In this document: positions 1-7,873 of the stretch, piece by piece
How the letters are laid out: each line of letters begins with the position of its first letter
Numbering within the stretch: position 1 is the stretch's first letter
Assembly: GCA_022827045.1 (NCBI GenBank)
Contig: JAJDTQ010000121.1
Coordinates: 1-33,137, forward strand
DNA length: 33,137 nt
Direction of reading: 5' to 3'
From: Candidatus Binatia bacterium
Lineage (GTDB): Bacteria; Desulfobacterota_B; Binatia; UBA9968; JAJDTQ01
The notes under the pieces: model-generated
Database searches by the model: none
What the model was told of the DNA's origin: nothing
Seen by the model: the letters and a program-made list of their open reading frames with translations, nothing else
Position numbers and translations under genes: made by a program

Positions 1-87
1 AGCGTTGAGAAGCGACGGCTCGATGCGCTGCGTGGTGTCACCGTTGTCCGGGCCCAAGCCACTCGCTGCGGTTGTATCTTGCGGCAT
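1..87 (-). CDS. Start of an unidentified gene leaving the left edge
   Basis: An ATG at 87 (minus strand) opens a frame that runs without a stop to base 1, giving 29 residues beginning MPQDTTAASGLGP. An AGGGA Shine-Dalgarno-like stretch lies about 8 bases upstream, which supports a real start. It begins 79 bases downstream of the leader-toroid gene on the same strand, so it may be the third gene of that operon. In NHLP-type peptide clusters the neighbouring genes are often NHLM exporters or modifying enzymes, but these 29 residues match nothing I recognise and no function is assigned. Confidence 0.45.
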   Translation of the reverse strand, partial: MPQDTTAASGLGPDNGDTTQRIEPSLLNA

Positions 88-166
88 GGCAGCTTCCCTG
101 ACGGACTATGCCTCCCGGGCGTCGAAGTCCGATTTTACCACCCGCATTGCGTAACCGGCAAATGTC

Positions 167-1468
167 TCAGGCTCTCAGGACTTTCACGAGACGCTCCAGA
201 GCCTCGATACAAAACGCGGAGGTCACGGCTTCGGAGCCATGCCCGATCTGCCCGAACGCACCCCACTTCAACGATTGATCCCCGAACGCCAGAAGCTCCG
301 GCCAGCTACCGTCCCCGCGTTGCGAACCGATGAACCTTTCCACCTGGCGCTTCGCGTCGATCCTCTCAAGGCTTCCGATGTTGTAGAGCGCCGACACGGC
401 CTGAGCGGCCCGAAGGATGTCGCCGAATTCCCCCTTGTCGTCCCGCAGCCCAAGGATACGATCCGCGAGAATCGGGCGCAGACGATCGAGGGCGGGCCGC
501 GCGCGAATCATGGCGCGGGTGACGGCATAGTAGATGGTGACCGTGTCGGGGTACCACTTGGACGAGCCCTCGAGGATTCCTTCGGCGATCAACGCTTCCA
601 ACCATCGTTGGGCGTTCCTGGTTTCGGCGTGGTCGCCGAGGTAAGCGATGACGTTGGCGTTGACGACCGGATCGGCTTCGATGCGAAAGGTCGACACGAC
701 GTCGGGTTGGTCCTCCTCCAGCATCCAGGTCAGGAAACGGCCTTCCCTGTCGCGATTGGCCAGTATCCGTGGAACGTTCCTTCCCAGCAGGATCCAGGGG
801 TGGGTCCCGATGACAAGCGAACAGAGCGAGGTGCTGTCAAGATCCTGAGGCAGATGGCGATAGTAACGCCACAATCCGGGATGTTCGATGGTGTCGACAA
901 GGTACGCCTTGGTAGCGGCGCACATGGCCTTGGCCCGTGCTTCATCGCTGCTTTCCAGGGCGAGCACGCAGAGAGCCGAAACAAAGGGAGGTCTTTCGAA
1001 ATGCCGCGGAATGTCCGGGTCGGCGATGTTGAACCGGATGCAGTGCCAGGCCCCCTGTTCGTTGATGGTGGATTCCAGGAAGACGAGACCGCGCCGGATG
1101 CTTTCCCTGCCCGCTCTTGCCAGCGCATCGGAGGCAACAGCCTTCTTCCGGGCTCTCGCCCGGTTGCGGGCGGGGGGACGAGCCGGCGGTGCGGGGTCGT
1201 GGAGTGTCTTGCGAAGGAACTCGAGCGATGTTGCGCCGGCTTTCGCCTCTTTCCGTTCGGCCTCGCTGAGCTTGCCGCGCGGCGGTAGCACCAAGTGCGT
1301 TTCGGTATAGGTTTCTTCGTGCACGTGAATCTCATGGTCTTCGGCCAGCGTCACGCCGAATTCCTTTTCGATTGTCTCTTTGGGTTTCGCGAGAAGACGT
1401 TCGCGGAAGCCACTGTCTTCGCCGGCTCTTGATCCGAGGAGATCTGCTGCGTCAATCGGTTTCTTCAT
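167..1468 (-). CDS. NHLP-type leader peptide fused to a squalene-cyclase-like toroid
   Basis: A 433-residue protein with two distinct parts. Residues about 19-79 look like the nitrile-hydratase-alpha-like NHLP leader of ribosomal natural-product precursors: FRERLLAKPKETIEKEFGV, then EIHVHEE, then THLVLPP, then a LSEAERKEAKAGA tail resembling the pre-cleavage helix, with AGA where such leaders usually end in GG. An Arg/Pro/Ala-rich linker (about 80-115) follows. Residues 116-433 resemble the alpha/alpha toroid of squalene cyclases and prenyltransferases, with a QW-type repeat QRGDGSW at 383-389 and DLDSTS at 209-214 where class II cyclases carry DxDDT. The third Asp is Ser here, so cyclase activity is doubtful. 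The ATG at 1468 is preferred; a TTG at 1480 would add four residues. It lies 64 bases downstream of the autotransporter gene, probably in one operon. Leader and toroid assignments are by motif; the role is unknown. Confidence 0.75.
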   Translation of the reverse strand: MKKPIDAADLLGSRAGEDSGFRERLLAKPKETIEKEFGVTLAEDHEIHVHEETYTETHLVLPPRGKLSEAERKEAKAGATSLEFLRKTLHDPAPPARPPARNRARARKKAVASDALARAGRESIRRGLVFLESTINEQGAWHCIRFNIADPDIPRHFERPPFVSALCVLALESSDEARAKAMCAATKAYLVDTIEHPGLWRYYRHLPQDLDSTSLCSLVIGTHPWILLGRNVPRILANRDREGRFLTWMLEEDQPDVVSTFRIEADPVVNANVIAYLGDHAETRNAQRWLEALIAEGILEGSSKWYPDTVTIYYAVTRAMIRARPALDRLRPILADRILGLRDDKGEFGDILRAAQAVSALYNIGSLERIDAKRQVERFIGSQRGDGSWPELLAFGDQSLKWGAFGQIGHGSEAVTSAFCIEALERLVKVLRA

Positions 1469-1532
1469 CGATCCTGCCAACGCTCCGCCGACTCTCTTCC
1501 GGCCCTTGCCGCCAGAGGGAACACGGACACCA

Positions 1533-4139
1533 CTACCAGTTGAGGGCTCCGCGCAACATGACGCCGTGGCGGGTCTCGCCGTACGCCGGAGTATTGTGCA
1601 CGCCCTCCAGGCTCAACGTGACCGACGACCCCATCCGGTATTGCCCGCCCAGGCTGAACCGCCGTGACCCCTCTCCCGACAGAGACACGCCGGTGTAAGG
1701 CGTCAGCACCCCCCGGCCGCCCCACGCGGTGCCGAAGCCATAGCCGACCTGCGCATTGACGCGCGCCCCTTGATCGTTGGCCGCCAGGCCGGACAGCACC
1801 CCGGTCTCCCACATCCGCTGCACGCCGCTGGCCGTCCGGCCCCACGCCGGCTGCACGCTCAGCGACAACCCCAGACCCGCCGCGCCCGGGTCGAGCCGCA
1901 AGAGCCCGCTTACACCCCATTCCTCGTAGTCGCCACCATGGGCCAGCACGGTCCGGGCGCGGCCTTCGATGGTCAGGCCGCTCGCCGAATCGGCATAGCG
2001 CAGGCCGCCCCCGGTCTCGATACTGCCGCCGGTCTCACCGTCTCCGCCGTCATAGCGCATGCCGACCTCGATCGACGGGGTGAACGTCGCCCCGGAGTCG
2101 AGTTTCCGGACATGGCTCCCTTCCAGCATCAGCCGCTGACGGCTGGCCTTCAGCGTCACGCTCTCCAGGCTCCCCGAGCCGTCGACATCGGCCCACGTGA
2201 AAGCCGTCTCGCCCTTGAGGCTCAGGCTCGTGGCACCGCCCTTCAACAGCTCATCGCTGGACACCAGAGGCCCCCTCACCCCCGCCGCCACCATCCTCTG
2301 CGTCAGGTCGCTCGCTTCCGTTCCCGCCGACGCATCGTCGATCTCCACCTCGCCCCAGCCATAGCCGGCCGTAGCCCAGAGATTCATGCCACCCTGCATC
2401 CGCACGCCCACGTAAGGGTTGACGCTGGTAACGTTGGTCGCCAACTCGCCCGTCACCGCGTTGGCGTCCGTGTTATCCACCGTCCCCCGCGCCCACCCCG
2501 CCGACACCCCCGCCAGCAGGTTCTCGCCCAGCCTGGTGTCGACTCCCAGGTTGGCGCTCACCACGTTGCCGTCGTAGTCGACGGTCTGCGCGTTGCCGCC
2601 TGCCAGGTTGCGGTAGTCCCCGCTTCCCCAAAACGTGAGGTTTCCGACCAGGCCGCCCCGCCCTTTAGCCGCCGCGTTGAGCGGCAGGGTGAAGGACGAG
2701 CCTTCGAGCAGCCGGCTGGGATCGAACGAGTCGTTTGCCAGCGCCCGCCCGTGCGCGAGCAGGGCATCGGGGAACGTGGAGGCGCCGCCGAGGCTGAACC
2801 CCTGGGCCGGCGGGGTGCCGGAGGTGGCCTGCCGGATGCGGCTCGAGACCGCGTCGACCGTGCTGGCGGTCATGGCCCGCATGACCTGCGGCAGCACGGA
2901 CTTGACCACCGTGTTCCGGCGCGCGGCGGCCACCGAGGGCGAGCTCGGATAGAAGCCCGACCCGACGATGAAGTCGACCGGGATCGTGCTTCCGTCCGGC
3001 CTCTGGATTTGGCCGGCGAACTCACGAGCGTAGCCCACCTTGGGGATGTCGGCGCTGTCGGTATCGTCAGCGGGATCGTCGAAGTAGTACTGCACGAAGC
3101 CGCCTTCCGGGCCGCTCTTGGCCGCGTCGATGACCTGCGGAAGAATAAGATGTCCGGTGACGACGTCGCGGACGGTGGGCCTTAGAGGCCGATACTCGAA
3201 TCTGTCCGGGAACGCCGCGTGAAACGCGATGATGTTGCTGCTGAGGTCCAGGACGTAGAGATACACGGATGCATGTCGCCAGGGCCCGTTCGGATCACGC
3301 AAGGCGGTCCTGGCTCTGGAGGCAGCGGCCGCATCGCCGGTCCTCTGGATTTCAAGGAAGTAATTCCCAGCCTGCGTGACAAAGGCCTTCAGGGTTTCGC
3401 GGTCCACCACATCCCTGGCCGTAATGGCCGGGTCGCCGTAATCGATCTCTTCCCGAGCCAGGTGAGATGCGTTGAGGTCGAATCCGGCGAGCAGCACGAT
3501 GGGAGCGCGGAATTCGGGTGAGACATAGACGCCGGCGTAGCCGGAAGCACCGGGAATTCCCGGCCGCACGCCCGCTATGGGGGCGGTGGCATCGAACGGA
3601 GCATCCGGTTCTTGCGACAATGTGGCGATGACCGCGGCGAAGGCGCTGCCGCGTGTAGCGGGATCGGGAGACGCGAGGTTGACCAGATCGGTTGGGGAGA
3701 CGCCCAGCGCGGTCAGGATCTCCGCATAGATCAGGGGGTTGAGCAGCCTACCCGACAGTGCCATGTCCTTCGCGTGGATGAACACCCTGCCGTCGGGCGT
3801 CAGGCTCACGAGGTAGGTGGAACCGGAACGCCAGGGCCCGCCCTCCTGTCTTATGAGACAGGCGATATACAGCCCTTGTTCCACGGTCGTGGCCTGCCGG
3901 GCATGTTCCCTGGACCGCTCCCTCGCATCCAGGGCGAAGTCCTTCAGGCTGCCGGTGCCGTCCGCCACCTGCTGTGCCGTCACACGCGGGGGCGCGACGG
4001 GAGTCCCGCCGGCAGGAAGCAGACACGCTTCCTGCGCCTGCGCCGATGCGCGGTGCGCATCGGAGAAGACGCCGGCCAGCACGAGCAGGCCGCCAACGAA
4101 CATCAGCGATGTCGGGCAGAGCAATTTGCCTGTTCGCAT
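1533..4139 (-). CDS. Autotransporter-barrel protein with tandem Cache-like domains
   Basis: An 868-residue secreted outer-membrane protein. The ATG at 4139 is chosen over an upstream TTG because AGGGGGA lies about 8 bases before it and a signal peptide follows directly (hydrophobic LMFVGGLLVLAGVF, likely cleavage after AQA near residue 35). The passenger holds two related segments, about 65-135 and 265-355, each with a GPW-R/H...YL-V-L...F-H pattern (GPWRSGSTYLVSLTPDGRVF and GPWRHASVYLYVLDLSSNII), typical of small-molecule-binding Cache domains. The last roughly 290 residues form a classical autotransporter beta-domain (WGSGDYRNL, NPYVG, LWATAGYGWGEVEI) ending in an aromatic residue (LNW). 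Cache domains normally sense ligands in front of receptors, so placing them on an outer-membrane barrel is unusual. It precedes the leader-toroid gene, probably in the same transcript. Confidence 0.82.
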   Translation of the reverse strand: MRTGKLLCPTSLMFVGGLLVLAGVFSDAHRASAQAQEACLLPAGGTPVAPPRVTAQQVADGTGSLKDFALDARERSREHARQATTVEQGLYIACLIRQEGGPWRSGSTYLVSLTPDGRVFIHAKDMALSGRLLNPLIYAEILTALGVSPTDLVNLASPDPATRGSAFAAVIATLSQEPDAPFDATAPIAGVRPGIPGASGYAGVYVSPEFRAPIVLLAGFDLNASHLAREEIDYGDPAITARDVVDRETLKAFVTQAGNYFLEIQRTGDAAAASRARTALRDPNGPWRHASVYLYVLDLSSNIIAFHAAFPDRFEYRPLRPTVRDVVTGHLILPQVIDAAKSGPEGGFVQYYFDDPADDTDSADIPKVGYAREFAGQIQRPDGSTIPVDFIVGSGFYPSSPSVAAARRNTVVKSVLPQVMRAMTASTVDAVSSRIRQATSGTPPAQGFSLGGASTFPDALLAHGRALANDSFDPSRLLEGSSFTLPLNAAAKGRGGLVGNLTFWGSGDYRNLAGGNAQTVDYDGNVVSANLGVDTRLGENLLAGVSAGWARGTVDNTDANAVTGELATNVTSVNPYVGVRMQGGMNLWATAGYGWGEVEIDDASAGTEASDLTQRMVAAGVRGPLVSSDELLKGGATSLSLKGETAFTWADVDGSGSLESVTLKASRQRLMLEGSHVRKLDSGATFTPSIEVGMRYDGGDGETGGSIETGGGLRYADSASGLTIEGRARTVLAHGGDYEEWGVSGLLRLDPGAAGLGLSLSVQPAWGRTASGVQRMWETGVLSGLAANDQGARVNAQVGYGFGTAWGGRGVLTPYTGVSLSGEGSRRFSLGGQYRMGSSVTLSLEGVHNTPAYGETRHGVMLRGALNW

Positions 4140-4212
4140 CTTCGGATCCCCCTCAAGGGCTGCCGGAGGGTTCGCCAATCGAGCCCACGATGCCTCCGGC
4201 AGCGTCCGTCAA

Positions 4213-5109
4213 TCAGAGATAGCCCGCATCCCGGTAGGCCCTGAGAGCGCCCGGGTGCAGCGGCACACCCTCCAACTCCAGCGCCCGAGGCCCTTGCGTG
4301 CGCAGAGGTTCGTAGAGCTCATCCAGGCCCTCGAACAGCGGGTTGATCCGTGCGAGCCGCCCGGTGTTCCCCACCAGGGTGGAGGCCAACGCGTAGACGA
4401 GATTTTCGTCCACACGCTCGTGGGTCACCAGGACGTTGAGCACGGCGATCTGGGGAATGTCTTCGTCGACCCCCCGGAAGACGCCCCGGCGCATGACCAC
4501 GCGCCGGTAGAAGGAAACCTGTGACAGCACCTGCCCGATCTGCTCCTCCCGGTACGGGACGACCTTGACCCGAGCCCGTTCGCTCAGGTCGGTCATGACG
4601 GCGTTGGGGATCGGGCACTGGAACTGGACGTCCACCTCCCCCGCCACCAGGGCGTCCGCTCCCTCGGGGAAGCCCATGTAGACCGGGGTGAAGGCCGAGA
4701 AGGGAATACCCAATGAATCGCAGATGGTGTGGACGTGCTGGGTCATGCCGCTGCCCTCGGCTCCCACCGCCACCCGCCTGCCGGCGAGATCGCCGATGTT
4801 CTCCACCGGAGCATCCGCCAGGGCCACGAAGAAGATGGGGCCGGCGTTGGCCGGTGAAACCATCCGCAGGCCGATGGGGTGATCGAAGGGCGCCGTCCCC
4901 CGCCCTGCCCGGGGAACCCAGTTGGAGGCCATGAAGCCGAACTCGATCTCGCCCCGGTCCAGCCGGTTGGCGTTGTCGATGCTCGCCGAGCTGCGGGTGA
5001 GCTCACAGCGCTCCTCGGGCGGGCGCGACTCGTTGAAGACCTCGGCAACGGCCATGCCCTGGGTGTCGAACGTGCCGCCTGTATCCGCAGTGCCGATCCT
5101 GAAGACCAT
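4213..5109 (-). CDS. TAXI-type TRAP transporter solute-binding protein, no signal peptide
   Basis: A 298-residue protein of the TAXI solute-binding family, which normally captures organic acids in the periplasm for a fused TRAP membrane component. The N-terminal IGTADTGGTFDTQG corresponds to the family's Gly-rich first strand and loop, and LAGRRVAVGAEGSG matches the second lobe. GGAGG seven bases upstream fixes the ATG at 5109, which leaves only three residues before the first core strand, so no export signal is encoded. No TRAP membrane subunit is nearby. Family members without a signal may be cytoplasmic ligand-binding proteins or may belong to catabolic clusters. It is divergent from the MFS transporter at 5230. 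Confidence 0.8.
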   Translation of the reverse strand: MVFRIGTADTGGTFDTQGMAVAEVFNESRPPEERCELTRSSASIDNANRLDRGEIEFGFMASNWVPRAGRGTAPFDHPIGLRMVSPANAGPIFFVALADAPVENIGDLAGRRVAVGAEGSGMTQHVHTICDSLGIPFSAFTPVYMGFPEGADALVAGEVDVQFQCPIPNAVMTDLSERARVKVVPYREEQIGQVLSQVSFYRRVVMRRGVFRGVDEDIPQIAVLNVLVTHERVDENLVYALASTLVGNTGRLARINPLFEGLDELYEPLRTQGPRALELEGVPLHPGALRAYRDAGYL

Positions 5110-5125
5110 TGCATGACCTCCGTTG

Positions 5126-5146
5126 AGTGTTGCACTTTTTCACACT
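5126..5146. promoter_or_regulatory. Inverted repeat in a divergent intergenic region
   Basis: AGTGT and ACACT flank an 11-base spacer (TGCACTTTTTC), and one further outer position almost matches. It sits between the divergent TAXI (start 5109) and MFS (start 5230) genes, where a shared operator would be expected. The arms are short, so this is only a candidate site. Confidence 0.25.
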
Positions 5147-5229
5147 AAGCCGTCGACCTTTATGCACGATGCGGAAACCCTTGTCATCCCCGACCGTCTT
5201 GACTCCCTTCCCTCCTGCCTCTATGACTC

Positions 5230-6465
5230 ATGAGACCCATGCAACGATCCTGGCGCACCCCTGTCGTGGTTCTCATCTGCGGCACCCTGGTGATGATGCT
5301 GGCCTTCGGCATCCGCCAGACCTACGGCCTGTTCCTCACTCCCATCAGCGAAACCCTGGGCTGGCCCCGCGGCATCTTCTCCTTCGCCGTGGCCCTTCAG
5401 AGTCTCATCTGGGGGTTGGCGCAGCCTCTCCTGGGGGGGTTGGCCGACCGCTACGGGTCCGGCCGGGTGGTGGCCCTGAGCGCGGTGGCATACGTCGCCG
5501 GCCTCTACCTCATGTCGGTATCCACGGACCCGTGGAGCATGACCTTCAGCACGGCGCTTCTCACCGGCGTGGCCATGAGCGGCACCAGCTTCTCCATGGT
5601 CCTTGCGGTCATCGGCCGCGCCGCGCCGCCCCACCGGCGCGGCCTCTACCTCGGCATCGGCAGCGCCGGCGGCTCCCTGGGACAGACCCTGGTGGTGCCC
5701 TTCGGACAGGTCCTCATCTCGACCTACGGCTGGGTGGACGCCCTGGTGTTGCTGGCGGCGACCGCCGGGCTCATCGTCCCGCTTTCCGCGGCGCTGGCCG
5801 AGAAGCCGTTGGCGGCGGGCACGGCACAGGCGGACCAGACTCCCTGGCAGGCCCTGGCGGAGGCCCGGCGCCACAAGGGATACCTTCTGCTCACCGCCGG
5901 GTTCTTCGTCTGCGGCTTCCAGACCCTGTTCATCGCCCAGCACCTGCCTCCGCTGCTGTTGGACAACGGACTGTCTCCCGCCGTGGGCGCCACCGCGATC
6001 TCGTTGATAGGCCTGTTCAACGTCATCGGCTGCCTGGGCGCCGGCGTGCTCGGCAACCGCTACAGCAAGAAGAACCTGCTGAGCCTGATCTACTTCGGGC
6101 GCGCGGTGGTCATGGCGGGCTTCTTCCTGTTTCCCATGACCCATTTCACGGTCGTGGTGTTCTCGTCGCTCATAGGCCTGCTGTTCCTGAGCACCATCCC
6201 CCTCACCAGCGGCATCGTGGCGCAGGTGTTCGGCACCCGCTACATGGCCATGCTCTACGGCATCGTGTTCCTGGACCACCAGATCGGCAGCTTCATCGGC
6301 ATCTGGCTGGGCGGCCTGCTGTTCGACTACACCGGCTCCTACGACCTGATCTGGTGGACCGCCGTCGGCCTGGGCGTGGCCGCCGCGATCATTCATTGGC
6401 CCATCGACGAACGGGCCATCACCAGAGCGGTCCCGGCCGCGGCAGCCGGAACGTCGTCTCCGTGA
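5230..6465 (+). CDS. MFS transporter, monocarboxylate/oxalate-formate-like
   Basis: A 411-residue inner-membrane carrier with about twelve hydrophobic helices in two halves around a central loop near residues 195-210. The first half resembles the oxalate/formate antiporter and monocarboxylate branch of the major facilitator superfamily: FGIRQTYGLFLTPISETLGW in helix 1 and the following loop, and the MFS signature GGLADRYGSGRVV between helices 2 and 3. The ATG at 5230 is followed by another Met at residue 4. The ornithine cyclodeaminase-like gene starts 43 bases downstream, so the two probably share a transcript and the carrier may import an organic or amino acid used by that enzyme. The substrate cannot be read from sequence. 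Confidence 0.88.
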   Translation: MRPMQRSWRTPVVVLICGTLVMMLAFGIRQTYGLFLTPISETLGWPRGIFSFAVALQSLIWGLAQPLLGGLADRYGSGRVVALSAVAYVAGLYLMSVSTDPWSMTFSTALLTGVAMSGTSFSMVLAVIGRAAPPHRRGLYLGIGSAGGSLGQTLVVPFGQVLISTYGWVDALVLLAATAGLIVPLSAALAEKPLAAGTAQADQTPWQALAEARRHKGYLLLTAGFFVCGFQTLFIAQHLPPLLLDNGLSPAVGATAISLIGLFNVIGCLGAGVLGNRYSKKNLLSLIYFGRAVVMAGFFLFPMTHFTVVVFSSLIGLLFLSTIPLTSGIVAQVFGTRYMAMLYGIVFLDHQIGSFIGIWLGGLLFDYTGSYDLIWWTAVGLGVAAAIIHWPIDERAITRAVPAAAAGTSSP

Positions 6466-6508
6466 CAGCGGTTTCCCACGCGGCAATCACCGAAAGGATT
6501 GGAGCAAC

Positions 6509-7552
6509 GTGGCACTACTGATTCGAGCCGAAGACGCACCCGACATCATCACCATGGAAGAAGCCATCGACGCGGTGGAGGCGGGTTTCCGGGAACTCGG
6601 CGACAACGGGGAGCTCAACGCCCCGCGTCGCAGGGTCATGACCCGGGAAGGAGCCCGGGTCAGCGTGCATCCCGGCGGCGTGCCCAGCCTGGGCGGCATC
6701 GGCGTGCTCGCCCACTCGGAGTTCGTGGCCACGTCCGCGGAGAACCAGACCTACGATCACGCGGGGCGTCCGTGCGTGGTGCTGTTCGACACCAGGGACT
6801 CTTCCCTCAAGGGAGTCCTGGTGGGCCGGTTCGGCGTCACCGGCGTGCCCGCCACCCGCGCCACCCAGTTGCGCACCTCCGCCACCAGCGCGGTGGGCAC
6901 GCGCCACTTGGCGCGGGAGGACGCCGCGGTGCTGGGCCTGCTCGGCGCCGGCGCCGAAGCCCAGTACCACCTGCTGGCCTTCGCCGCCATCCGCCCCTTC
7001 AAACAAGTGAAGCTGTTCTGCCGCACCCCGGAGAGCCGCGCGGCCTTCTGCAAGGAGATGCAACCGCTCGTGTCGTGCGAGCTGATCCCGGTGGACAGCG
7101 CCCGGGAAGCCGTCGAGGGCGCCGACGTGGTCCTCACCGCCACCAACTCCAACGTGCCGGTGTTCGACGGCTCGTGGCTCGGGCCCGGCGTCCACGTCAC
7201 CTCCATCGTCGGCGGCAACGTCGGCCTCATGAACGCCGGCCTCATCAAGCAAAGGCGCCGGGAGATCGACGACGACACCGTGCGCAGGGCCGACATCATC
7301 GTCGCCAACTCCCGCGAGCAGGCCGTCCAGGACCAGCAGGGGGACTTCTACGAACCCGTGGAGAAGGGCATCCTGCGGTGGGACCAGGTCGGCGACCTGA
7401 GCGACCTGCTGACCGGCCGGATCCCCGGCCGCACCTCCCCGCAGCAGATCACGCTGTTCAAGAACAACGCCGGACAGGGGGTGGCGGATATCGCCATCGC
7501 CAGCCGGATCTTCGAGCTGGCCAGCGCGAGGGAGATCGGGATCGAGTTCTGA
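6509..7552 (+). CDS. Ornithine cyclodeaminase / mu-crystallin family protein
   Basis: A 347-residue NAD(P)-dependent enzyme. Family members deaminate ornithine to proline, reduce cyclic imino acids (ketimine reductases) or act on alanine. LRTSATSAVGTRHLA at 121-135 is the usual lead-in to the dinucleotide fold, and the Rossmann glycine loop GAGAEA lies at 146-151. VTSIVGGN and the Asp-rich EIDDDTV segment match the second half of the family. The start is GTG at 6509, supported by AAGGATTGGAG just upstream. It follows the MFS gene in a probable two-gene operon. Which substrate is used is unknown, and the family is notorious for misannotation as ornithine cyclodeaminase. Confidence 0.88.
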   Translation: MALLIRAEDAPDIITMEEAIDAVEAGFRELGDNGELNAPRRRVMTREGARVSVHPGGVPSLGGIGVLAHSEFVATSAENQTYDHAGRPCVVLFDTRDSSLKGVLVGRFGVTGVPATRATQLRTSATSAVGTRHLAREDAAVLGLLGAGAEAQYHLLAFAAIRPFKQVKLFCRTPESRAAFCKEMQPLVSCELIPVDSAREAVEGADVVLTATNSNVPVFDGSWLGPGVHVTSIVGGNVGLMNAGLIKQRRREIDDDTVRRADIIVANSREQAVQDQQGDFYEPVEKGILRWDQVGDLSDLLTGRIPGRTSPQQITLFKNNAGQGVADIAIASRIFELASAREIGIEF

Positions 7553-7609
7553 CGGGTCAGATTCGACGCTGCTCTTGCCAATCTTTGCCAATACCGATCG
7601 CGTTGCACC

Positions 7610-7852
7610 ATGACCACAATGAACATATCGCTGTCCGATGCCCTCAAGTCCTTCGTGGACGATCAGGTCGGTGCGGGTGGTTACAGCAGTTCGAGCGAGT
7701 TTGTCCGGGAGCTGATCCGCAAGGAACGGGAGCGCCAGCACCTCCGCGGCCTGCTTCTCGAAGGCGTGACCTCGCCGCCGGGGGTCACGGCCGACGCCGA
7801 CTACTTCGACGGCCTGCGCGGCCTGCACGGGGCTCGTGACATAAATCGCTAG
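7610..7852 (+). CDS. ParD-like antitoxin without a partner toxin
   Basis: An 80-residue protein with the N-terminal ribbon-helix-helix of ParD/CC2985-type antitoxins: MNISLSDALKSFVDDQV followed by GGYSSSSEFVRELIRKERER, the DNA-binding and dimerisation portion. The C-terminal tail that normally wraps ParE is atypical (GLRGLHGARDINR). The usual overlapping parE is absent; only 21 bases separate the stop from the Mrr endonuclease start. It may be an orphan antitoxin, a repressor retained after toxin loss, or a regulator of the following nuclease gene. Confidence 0.78.
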   Translation: MTTMNISLSDALKSFVDDQVGAGGYSSSSEFVRELIRKERERQHLRGLLLEGVTSPPGVTADADYFDGLRGLHGARDINR

Positions 7853-7873
7853 TCTGTTAAAGAGGGGCGTGAG

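Noticed and set aside
1770..3185. Long plus-strand open frame opposite the autotransporter gene
   Set aside because: Rich in Arg, Pro and His with no domain; a typical antisense shadow of GC-rich coding DNA.
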